This document shows, one piece after another, positions 43,901-53,515 of a DNA stretch of 64,000 nt. The translations under genes and the position numbers were made by a program. Origin of the DNA: Asterochloris sp. CNOR1 (Eukaryota > Chlorophyta > Trebouxiophyceae > Trebouxiales > Trebouxiaceae); assembly GCA_963969365.1 (NCBI GenBank), contig OZ017746.1, positions 4,402,001 to 4,466,000 on the forward strand. The letters run 5' to 3'. The notes beneath the pieces were generated by a model. That model saw nothing but the letters and a program-made list of their open reading frames with translations. It did not search any database and was not told where the DNA came from. The number at the start of each line of letters is the position of its first letter. Positions within the stretch are counted from its first letter, which is position 1.

Positions 43901-46900
43901 AGGGAATGATGGAGGCCATTGCAAGCAGGCAGCGAGCACGGTGGCAATGGCATGCATCTCAGATCCTGATTGTACTTGGTGCAGGAGGGGATGTGGGAGG
44001 AGGCGATGCAGGCCATCAAGGAGCATGGCCAGGAGGCAGCCAGCGTGGTGGAGGTGGCGACCCCCCGCCGCCTGAGCAGCCGCACAATGACCATGTCGCG
44101 GCACCAGCTGCAGGTGGCCGCGCTGGAGGACGCGCTGAGCACCATGCGGGCAGCTCTGGAGACGGAGCAGGTCAGTCAGTCAGGGCTCTCACTGCTGTGC
44201 AGTGGGCAGTGGTATACCTGCAAGTGGTCCCTGCTGAGCACCACAAGGCAGCTTTCAATGTGGAGCAGGTGAATTGCACCGGACTGTGTGGCAGGCAGCA
44301 GTCCTGTGGATAGCTTGTCCAAACAAGGTGCAGGCCTGGATGACTACCATGTGCGTAGCCTAGAAGGCAGAGTGTATCTGTTACTGGTGACTGCTGTCCA
44401 GCAAGCACCTCTGAAAGCCTCGATGGTGTTGCCTGTTGGCAGCACATGCCAGCTAGGCATCGTGCGTGCAACGCTGGGGCACAGATCAGGTAGCGCAACA
44501 CATTGAGTGATGCGGCAACTGATCAGCTGCAGCTTGCTCTGCTGTGAGGTCCTCACATGCACCATGGCGTCATCTGATTTGGCATCTTACACTGTCTCTG
44601 TTGATGGCTGGCAAAAACTGACATTTGAGAGACAAGGTTTTGTCTGCTTCCCCAAGCAGCAAGGAGTGACCTGTGGGAAATGGTGCAAGCTGTGTGCAGC
44701 AAAAGGACCTGAATGCTTGACACTGCCTTGGCTAGGCCTGCACCAGCACAGGAACCACTGCAGGGTTCCATGCCAAGATGAGGAACCTGTCATTTGCAGG
44801 CTCAGCACCTGGAGAGCCAGGCTTCTATCAGGCAGGCGCAGGAAACCATTGCAGCCATGCAGGCACAGGCTGCAGGCCAAGAGGAGAATGCAAAGGAGCA
44901 GGCTGCCAAGCTGGCGCTGTTGCAGGTGGGATTGCTGCAAGGCTGCTGCTGCTTGAGTGCATCTAGCTACTGCTTGAGTGCTGTGCGTTCTGTACCGTTG
45001 CTGCCAAAAGGCACTGCAAAATCAGTTCTGCTGGGGATGAGCCTGGCCGCTCCTGCCAGAGCATGATGCTGACTGCCAGGATGGGTATCAGTCAAAGACG
45101 GCAGAGCCACGGAAACTCAGTGAGGCCAATCCGTAATGTGGCACAATTGCCACTCCCCTGTCTCTGCAAAGGGCTTTCACCCATCTGGGCAAGTATTAAT
45201 CTCAGCAGGCAGCAGTCAGCAGCCACCTTGCTGCAGGCCAACCTTGAGGCCAAGCAGCAGGAGCTCAAGACCTGCGAGGCGCGTCTGGAGACGGCGGCCG
45301 AGAAGGTGGGCGCACCTTGCCCATGGAAGTGACCAGTAATGCCGCCCTGCATCTTGACGTCTGGCTGGGCTGCGTTGAGGGCAGTTGCTGGGCACCGTGA
45401 CACTTCGACGGCACCTCCCAGGCAGGCAAGTGCCTGTTGACAGTGAGCGCTGCGCGGGACTGGGATCTGCTCCGATCTGCCAGCCATGGCTCTCGTGATC
45501 AAGTCTGCGTCAGGCTTGACTGCTTGCAGCAGACAATGGTCCATGAAGCCAGGTATGTGCACTGGCTGCCTCGAACCAGATCATCTTCAGAGGTCCACTG
45601 CCCCATGTACACATGGTATGTGGCCCCTGGTGGCTAAAGTAACTCGCATACTGTGCTGGAAGGTTTGGTATGTCTGTGCAGGTGCGCCGCATGGAAGCCG
45701 AGCTGGAGATGGCCCAGCGGAAGGTGGAGGAGGCACAGAAGCAGGTGCAGGATGCGCACAAGGACGCGGAGGAGAGGCAGGGCGAGCTGCTGCGCCTCAA
45801 GAATGCGGCGGCGGAGGTTGAGATTGAGGAAGTGGAGCCAGCAGAGGAGCCTGCTGTCCCGGAGAGGCGCGCAGCCAAGGTGGGGGTGGTTCAGCCATCG
45901 CCTGCTGGGTGAAGGACCGCTTTGCTGGGTTCAAAGGCATAGCTCAAAGCCTGAGTGAGAAAACAGCTGTTGTCAGGAACTGCCTCTTGGGTGCGAGAAT
46001 GATTGCATATTTACGAAGCATGGGTGCAGGTAGGGCGCCATCCCTTTATTTGTCGCAGCATGCCAGTGTTGCACTGCAGACTGTCATTGTATGTGAGTCT
46101 ATGGGGGTGCGGCGACACCGGGCGGCAATGTAAGGGCGGGAAACGCACCTCCACTGTCTGTCAGCAGCAGTGTATCAAGGCGCGGGCTGCGCGGCTTGCA
46201 GGCTGACGGCCAGCGCCAGCGCGCAGCCCAGTTCCCCAGCAGGGATCCCCCCGGGCAGCCCCAGGAGCGCCCGCGGAGCCTCAGCAGGCCCCCGGCACGG
46301 GATGAGGAGGGGTACTTGGACGATGAGGGAGGCGAGGACGGTCACCCCCCAAGGCGCTTCCAGGAGGAGAGCAGCCCGCCGCGTAACGCCCGGGCCATGT
46401 AAGCATGATGTTGACCACGTCGACCAGCAAGCAGGTGCTGGCCGTGGCAGGTGCTCAGCAGGGGCCCACTGAAGGGGAGCAGCTTTTCATGGTCATGGTG
46501 ACCATGCCGTTGGGTTTGCCAGCAGACAGGGGCCGTCAGCCACCAGGGGAGACCCTAAACCCAAAAACACAGGGCGGAGACTTTGGCGCCATGAGCAGAC
46601 CAGCAGCCTCCAGTGTGTCGCAGCTGGGCAGACGTGAGCATGCTTGCGTGCCAGCAGTGCTTCAGACAAAGAAGCACCATCCACAAGGGCTTGCAGCTCT
46701 GTGGTGATTCAGAACGTCATGCCAAGGACACCCGCAGCCGCAGCGTTGGACTTGGCACCGCCACGCAGCATTGGCCAGAGCCACTTGCTGTGCCTCCAGG
46801 TTGACATGCTGGCTTTGGCCGCCTCAGCTCTGTCAGCCCGCTCTGCATGGCAGATGCACTTGGGCCAATAGCAGCTGTGTGCTGCGTGACCCTACCTCTT

Positions 46901-48887
46901 AGCAGCACCACACAGGCATTGGAGGGCATGCTGTTGCGACAGCAGCTGCATCCAACCTTATGCTGCCTCACAGCCGCAGCAGTACGTAGCAGCGACATGC
47001 TCCGTGCAGCTGATGAGACCAGCTGCCTTCTGAGTGCGTTGCGGCGTCTCCTGTACACTCTGATGCCAGTGCAGCAAGCGCAGTGCGGCAGTACGCCGGC
47101 TGCTGCCTGTGAGAGTGCTGCCCGGAAGCCATGCCGCAGCGCCCACCTCCCCTGCCGCAAGCCAACTCCTGCTAGCATCCCTTCTCCGGCCACTAGACGT
47201 CAGGCTTATTGCATGCTGCAGCTGGACAGTGCCCCCAGCTGCCACAGGCCTCGCACAGATGCCACCCACCCCGTCTCAGTAACAGAGCTGGAGGTTCTGC
47301 AAGTGGTTCTGGCCATACCACCCCAAGCTGCTGACACTCACATCGGCCCTGCAGGTCAGTCACCCCGCCCATGTCAGTGACAGAGTGGGATGACCAGCCC
47401 CAGGAGTGGGACGGGCCTGCCACCATCCCGGCGCGTCGCCCCGGGCACGGCGAGTCTCCGATGCAGGACTACCTTGGAGAGCACTCTGCCCTGCTGCAGG
47501 AGGTGCAGCGCAAACGCATGCAGCGCCAGGGCGAAGGTACGCACCTGCCTGCTCATAGATGCTCTCGGGTGCAGAGAGGGAGGCTCGCCGTGCTCAAAAT
47601 TCACAGTGTCACTTTGGAGGTGCAGATGCCAGTGCAAGGGCAAAGATGCAGTCCTACCTGCATCATGTGCCCACTGTGGCCTGATGTAGATGGCGACCTG
47701 CAGTTAGAAGTCCTGCTGAGCAAGCAGTGCAGGCATCAAGGGACATGCCTATCTCTTGAGCCTGGTGGCAGCAGCAGCACATACATGCACACCTATGCCT
47801 ATGGCAGGCATCAACTCCTGGCCTGCAGGCTATGGCGCCTATGCCTCGTCCCAGCCTGGCAACGGCGGCAGTGTCAGCCCCTGGGGAGGCAAATCCAACT
47901 ACACGTCTGCCTCTGCCGATGAACACCTGCGGGGCACGTTCAGGGCCGCATGCGACATGGCCCCCACCAGGCACAGCCCTGAGGGATATGGGTGGGAGGA
48001 TGCCGACCATGAGAGGGGGCCCAGCCCCCGCAGGCGGGGGGGTCCCAGGCCTCTGGATACCATGTACGACAGGTGGGTCTGCAAGGCTGATACATCAGCC
48101 CAAAGTGTGGGGCTATACTGTGTTAATGAGAGATACCGGCAGGTGCGCAGGCTCCAGGCCTCTGGGTGCATTGTATGGAGGTGGGGTCTGTATGGCTGAG
48201 CTCATCAGTGGACCACCTCACAAGGTTGCATCAGAAGCAGGTGGGCCAGCTTCAGATCGCTGGACGCCACATGTGGAGGTTGCAACACCAATTTGACAGC
48301 TGTGCATCATGGATTGCGAGAAGTCAGGACAGGGTAGAAGGCAGGCGTCAGGCCTCTGAAATGCCATAAAACAAGAGCTGGGTTGTTAAGGCTGGGTTGC
48401 GTGGTTGCCACTTGACTTTTGAGGTTGTCAGGGTCCAGGCCTCTGAATGCAATGCATGACTTGCTGTCTTGTTAGCCTGGCAGACATGTAGTGCGCTCAT
48501 GCACACATGAGCAGCCGAATTGCTCAAGCAGGCAGGATCCGGCTGTGGTGTCACAGTTACAAGCACCCTGAATGCTTTGGCCTATGGACATCTACTGTGC
48601 AGACAAGCAACAAAGCCTGCTGAGGCACAGCTCCTTGCCGTCTACGTGAATCCTTCATTGTACGAGATCTGCAGAGACGATCCCCATACTGCTTCTGGTG
48701 CAGTATTGACCCAAGGGGCTACAGGAGCCCTGGGTACCGCTCAGCTGTGGATGGGAATGCTGGCAGCTACTCCCCCGACGGGTTCCCAGCCAAGGCTGCC
48801 AGGGGCCGCCCCACATCAGCTCGCAGCCACCCGCGCACACCCAGCTCGCCTCAGCGTGACCGCAGCGGGTGGGGTCCCGCCTACTAG
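32285..48887 (+). CDS. Two-component cyclase opsin (rhodopsin-histidine kinase-receiver-guanylyl cyclase), 42 exons, ~1506 aa
   Basis: All 42 exons join in phase and give one 1507-codon frame; coordinates are listed in the five domain entries. Order: microbial-type rhodopsin (about 1-289), HisKA/HATPase histidine kinase (about 290-570), linker, receiver (about 690-825), class III nucleotide cyclase (about 826-1052), coiled coils and a low-complexity tail to 1506. This is the architecture of green-algal 2c-Cyclop/HKR proteins, for which light-inhibited, ATP-dependent guanylyl cyclase activity is established in Chlamydomonas and Volvox: the kinase phosphorylates the receiver, and light acting on the opsin changes cGMP output. 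Catalytic residues of every module are visible, so all should be active. The start at 32285 was chosen because it gives the phase needed for exon 2; an ATG at 32305 does not. The gene converges on PWD, 720 bp away. Intron 30 is GC-AG. Confidence 0.9.
34999..38621 (+). other. Opsin-cyclase: histidine kinase module (exons 11-18)
   Basis: Exons 34999-35041, 35332-35439, 35746-35848, 36071-36134, 36532-36663, 37273-37374, 37677-37742, 38397-38621. The phosphoacceptor H-box is [18 protein letters not shown] with His329. The ATP-binding domain has all boxes: [15 protein letters not shown]1 [19 protein letters not shown]2 [11 protein letters not shown], ending [11 protein letters not shown]. Intron 15 carries extra copies of the N-box exon start near 36868 and 37248, and a look-alike of the exon 15 acceptor lies at 36481. 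Confidence 0.9.
38785..41121 (+). other. Opsin-cyclase: linker and response-regulator receiver (exons 19-26)
   Basis: Exons 38785-39016 and 39463-39636 give a Pro/Ser/Thr-rich linker (including [11 protein letters not shown]), then the receiver starts with TILVLSVDD. Further exons: 39841-39881 ([13 protein letters not shown]), 40092-40176, 40341-40360, 40532-40606, 40827-40894, 41053-41121. The phosphoacceptor is Asp751 in IVLLDCMMPKMNG, encoded by a 20-nt microexon. The conserved Thr/Ser (VIMVSAKTGE) and Lys ([12 protein letters not shown]) are present. Confidence 0.87.
41299..43617 (+). other. Opsin-cyclase: class III guanylyl cyclase module (exons 27-34)
   Basis: Exons 41299-41404, 41573-41624, 41840-41955, 42137-42173, 42438-42569, 42888-42931, 43104-43154, 43474-43617. 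Metal-binding aspartates are D878 (VMFSDIVGFT) and D922 ([11 protein letters not shown]). Guanine-selecting residues are E918 (KVETIGD) and C992 ([15 protein letters not shown]); transition-state N999 and R1003 are present. The helix before the core, [15 protein letters not shown], matches the usual cyclase transducer/coiled coil. With every residue in place a homodimer should be active. The acceptor of exon 34 was chosen at 43473 because it gives the conserved [19 protein letters not shown]. Confidence 0.9.
43985..48887 (+). other. Opsin-cyclase: C-terminal coiled-coil and low-complexity tail (exons 35-42)
   Basis: Exons 43985-44170, 44800-44925, 45237-45305, 45682-45879, 46202-46398, 47355-47536, 47829-48072, 48725-48887; about 450 residues. 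Exons 35-38 are heptad-like ([54 protein letters not shown]), ending in an acidic run ([12 protein letters not shown]). Exons 39-42 are rich in Pro, Arg, Ser and Gly with several SP/TP and RS sites, ending [14 protein letters not shown]. The coiled coil may aid dimerisation or targeting; that is inference. Exon 41 has an alternative acceptor (47808) adding seven residues. Confidence 0.8.
48048..48455 (+). repeat. Echoes of opsin-cyclase exon 41 end in intron 41
   Basis: The exon end 'aggcctctggataccatgta...cag|gtgggtctg' (48048-48079) is followed by degraded copies at about 48152 (aggcctctgggtgcattgta), 48347 (aggcctctgaaatgcca) and 48434 (aggcctctgaatgcaatgca). Confidence 0.65.
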
Positions 48888-49606
48888 GCAGGCCTTGCCT
48901 GGCCTCAGCCAGAACAGCCCACTCTGTAATCCAGGAGACCGCTGCAGTCGATCACAGCATGTAACCCCAGCACAACACCAGGTGGACCCAGCCACAAATG
49001 CAAGCCCATTGTGCTGTGTGGAAGTACATCGATGGTGCTGCTGTGTGAGGTCAGCCATGATTTCCTATCCGATCACTCCATCTAGTCTTGGTCGAAACCA
49101 AGACCGTATCAAGTGGACCTAGCCACAAACGCAGGCCCCATCGGGCTGTGTGGAGGTACATTGACAGTACTGCTGTGTGAGGTCAGCCACAATTTCCTAC
49201 TTGATCACTCCATCAAGTTTTTCTGAACCCAAACCCGCACATGTGTGCCAGGTTTACATCACTTTGGACCTTGGGCCAACTAAACCTGCACAATGCAGCC
49301 TTCTGTCCTCCCTTCACCCGCTTTCAGGTCAGTGCCCTTCCTTTGTATGGGATGCAAGGCCCGGCAAACCTGCTAAAACTTGGTCAGTCAACCTGGTGAA
49401 ATATATGAATCAGGCGTCTCCTTTGGCTGCACATATTTGGTACTGTAAGACTGTGTCTTGGTGGTTACGACTGATGTGGTGCAGGGCGACTGTCAGTGCT
49501 CAAAATAGTGCTCCAATGGTGCTCAGATTGATTGAGTTGGGGGTATCCTAAGATCAGTCAGTCGAGGACAAGACAGGCGGGATGGCAATCACTCAAGGGC
49601 GCAGTG
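48888..49606. other. Convergent intergenic region with a ~130-bp tandem repeat
   Basis: Lies between the opsin-cyclase and PWD stop codons. It contains two copies of a unit (48981-49083 and 49111-49217) sharing 'gctgctgtgtgaggtcagcca' and 'gatcactccatc'. No gene seen. Confidence 0.6.
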
Positions 49607-52600
49607 TCACAGGGGCTGCGGGCGGGTCTGAACAATGAAGAGCTGCTCGCTGTCCAGCGCTCCCTCCACGTCCTGGGGGCAGCCAAACTCCTTCTCCAGG
49701 AGCTTGCCGGCCTCACACAGGCGCACACCCAGCTGCAGCACCAGGAAATGTGCTCAGATGCCATCAGCCACAGCAAGCCGCTGCTGGCTCAGCATGCAGG
49801 GGGTGGGTAGTGGCATGCATTGGGACACACTCTGCTGCAGGGGTTGGGTAGCGGCATGCACTGGAACACACTCAGCTGCAGGGGGTGGGTAGCGGCATGC
49901 ACTGCAACACACTCATCTGCAGGGGAAGGGCACGCATCACGGCACAGGGAGCACAGCAATGAGTCCAGTCAGCACACACCAGGCACAGCACCAGGCACCA
50001 GTCCCCCTGGCAGCCTGGCGCATCCAGTGTCAGCAGAGGAAGACAAGCCAGTCACCCAAGGACGTGCCTTGCCGCAGAGGGTGCTCTTAGTGGCCCTCGT
50101 GCCACACGAGCAGCCCCTGGGGTCCGCACAAGGCAGATCGCACATGCTGGAGTGGCTATATACACAACAGAGAACAGGGCTGCTGATGCATTGCTGGTCG
50201 CCACCGCAATGTGAAACTCGCAAAGGGTGCCTGACACTTGAAAAGTGCTGGCATACGCACACTGCATTGCGGACCCTGCCATACAAGACGTGCAATCACC
50301 TGACTACGGGCATGCTCGCTCTGGGAGAGGGCTTGGCGGCTGTAGTCAATCACTGTACTGTCCGCTCCAGACTTGCCAGTGGTGCCCTGAAGGGCCCGGC
50401 TGAAGTTGGCAAACGCCAGCACATCCACTTTGCCTGCAGGGCAGCCACCAACACAGTCTGAGCACTTAGCACGGCAACAGCTAAGAAAGCTGCAGCTTGG
50501 CAGCTGATGGGCTCAGGGTCACACTGAATGGGCTGTGCACCTGATTACCCGTGCCTCGCAAATACAGCCGCTTCACAAACACAGCTATCTAAGCACAAGT
50601 CCGTAAAGGTGCCCACAGTGCAGCCAAGCACACCAACTGGACTCAGCATCACAGGCGGCGCTTTCATGCCTGTCCGCAGACAGGCGCCAGGATGGCCACC
50701 TGGACTGATTGCTCTGCTGTCAGCACACCCTTTGAAGCAGGCCTCAGCCCGCAAAATGTATGCTTGATAACAGCAGGCACATAGCAGGCAAATTTTGGCA
50801 AGGTAATGAGGGTACAGTGCATCAGCACTTCAAGCGGACCTGCCTGCGTGTTAGCTGAGAGGCGGCAGCAGAGGGCACCAGGGCTATCGGCTTTCTTGCT
50901 CTCTGCACCAAATTATGCAGCAACCAGGCTGCACATGTTTGTTGCAATACCAGGCATACCAAATGCACCTCCCCTGCTGGGGCTGAGAGCACTCCCCAAG
51001 GCTGCCCTGCCTGCAATCCAGCCCTTTGGCTGTTGGAGGCAGCGAGCGCTCCACGCCGGCCGCCACATCCTTCACATCACATCCCCTTTGGCGAGGCACA
51101 CAGCATGGCAACATGGCCACGACGATGCCTGACAGGTGGCAAACACTACTGTGCCAGCTTCTCCATCGAGAAGCGCCTGGGAAGGTCCCCTGAGCTGTCT
51201 GCTGTTCTGAGTTCAGCACCTTGTCAGCGCACGTCTGCCCAGGAACACCAGCCACACAGCAGGCAAAACCTACATGCCGAGGCGTCAAGAGCACAGCTGT
51301 ACTGCAGTGAATGTGCACCTGTCTGCTTGTCCACCGAGAAGCGCCAGGGGGACCCGCGGGTGCCTGAGGCCAAGGTCTCCCCCAGGCCAGCTGCCACCTC
51401 AGCCGTGAGGGTGCCCGAGTCCCCGCCCAGGGCGCTGGCGGTGTGCAGCACAAAGCTGACCTGGGGGGCAACCTGCTCCTGGACGAGGACGGCCATGCTG
51501 GCATCTGCCTGGCTCACTCCTGCAGTGGGGTGCAGCAGTGGGTGCTCACATAGCTGCGTGGGAGGGAGGCCCCTCTCCCTGTGGGTGCATGGCAGTGAGT
51601 AAAGGCGTCACTGTGCAGGGAGGCAGGGACCTTCTCCAGTGCTTCCCACCAATAAAATTACAGTAGTGAGTGACAGCATAGCTGCACAGGGAGGCATAGC
51701 ACTTTCCACAGGCTTTGCAGCATTGCAAAGCGTTGAGAGCAAAGCCCAGCAAGGGCAGACTTACAGCACCTGGCAGCCGTCCTTGTGCTGCAATCAGCAG
51801 CTGGTCAAGGCATGCCCTTTACCCATAGTTCTGGCCCAGCAAACCCACAGCAGCCCAGTGGGTGCAACTCCCTTTGCCAGCCGCGCTGCAACAAACAACA
51901 GCATTTGGCCCAACAGCCTGGGTGTGACATCAGGCACCATCTGCTGGAGAGACGTAGCTTCAAGTCATCATTGGCAGCAACTCATCACCACCTCCCCCAG
52001 GTGGCTGCAGCTCTGTACCACCTCTTTTTGGACTTTTTTACCTTGGCACCTCCTTGGTACCCTCTCAGCGCCTTGACCTGCTTGCAGAGCGCCATCTGAG
52101 CGTCATCTCCCCTAGATGAGCAACCTTTTATCACCTCGTCCTGCACCCACATCGCCATCCAAACATCTCGCCACCATCACAGCACCTCACCCTGCCACCA
52201 GTGCATTGGCTCAGCATCTTCTTTCTTCACCAGATGGTGCAACACTTAGACACTGAAGTATCGCACCTGCAGCCCGCCGGCTCAGCACCGCCCGCCGCGT
52301 GAACAGGGAGGCCCATACTTGGGCCACCGCTGTGCCCAGGGCTTTTGTGTCCCCTGCCGGGATGTTGGGGATTGAGTCGTACAGGCCAGCCCCCGACATG
52401 CCGGCGATATCCTCCACATTGGCACTGCTGCGGACAATGACTGTCTTCCCACCCAGAGCCTTGCCTGTAAGAACATGTGGTGTTAACTTGCCCTTTGACA
52501 TTGATGCTGTGGCGCCTGCCTTTCTGAGCGCCTTGCCTGCAGGAAGCTGGAATGTCGAGCTGCAACTACTGTGAGTGCTGCAACTGCTGTTTGGCCATGG

Positions 52601-53515
52601 CAACAGCATTTGCTCTGCTGCAGCATTCAGCACTCCCTCTGCAGGCTGCAGCCGTGAATTCACACATGTCGCAGCCAGCGCACTGACCTGCGTCCCATGA
52701 GCTAGTTGAGCGCCTGCTGCAGCGCTGCAGTGCAGCTGCTGCCCAGCCTATCGACAGCAGCAATACCATGCAGATTGCTTGCATCTCTAGGAAGGCATCT
52801 GCGAGGGTGAAGCCATACGCCATGCGTGTTGCAGGCAACCCCTAAATTGTAACTTCAGCTGGCTGCTTGCACTCTGCACCACCAGAAGTGCTGTACATTT
52901 GCAGGCAATAGAGTATCACTGACCAGAGAGCGTCCCTGTTGCTGACCTGCATCTTTCAGTAGGCCGGCCGCAGGCCGCAGCTGCGACACCAGCTCCTGCA
53001 GCTGGTTGCAGGCCTTGTTCAGTGCACTGCCCTCAAGCTGTGCGGTCTCCACCTCGCTCAGCAGCGCCTCAAAGTCCTCTGCCTTGCCAGCAGCCTGCAA
53101 AAAAGGCAAATGTTGGTGGGGACGGCTGACGGGAATCTAGCAGTCTGCACCTAAAAAAAGGTTGGAGCATTGCAAGCTGGGACTTGAGAGCAGGCTGTGC
53201 CCGAGTTGACAGGTCGGGGTTATGAGCAAGCTGAACTGGAGAGCGGCGTCCGTTAGGGTTTAGGGTTTGGAAGCAACACTCTGGCAGGCGCTGCTTCACC
53301 TACCACTGCAACTGCAGCCCAGGTGTCAAGCACACAATGAAGCTGACCTGGAGAGCAGCGTCCATGGTTCCAAAGGGCAGCACCACTCCGGCAGGGGCAG
53401 AAAACTTCCTGCCGCTGGCCTCTGCCAGGCGAGCGAGCTCTGCACAGGCGGCGGCCTTAGCCCCAGACGTGCTGGCCTTGGCCTCCGCCAGCTTCAGCAG
53501 CTTGGGTTTCTTTGC
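49607..53515 (-). other. PWD: C-terminal ATP-binding (PPDK-type) domain (exons 19-24)
   Basis: Exons 53515-53348, 53094-52947, 52464-52267, 51519-51319, 50433-50300, 49732-49607. [20 protein letters not shown] leads to [19 protein letters not shown], then [81 protein letters not shown] and VQTRPQPL before TGA. No exon is needed between 52947 and 52464: the direct join keeps the family length. Confidence 0.92.

Noticed and set aside
46405-46707. Separate plus-strand gene in opsin-cyclase intron 39
   Set aside because: Shadow-like composition and no splice or domain support; exons 39 and 40 join across it in phase.
52683-52735. Extra PWD exon ([16 protein letters not shown])
   Set aside because: Phase-compatible, but the direct join of exons 20 and 21 already matches the family length around [10 protein letters not shown].
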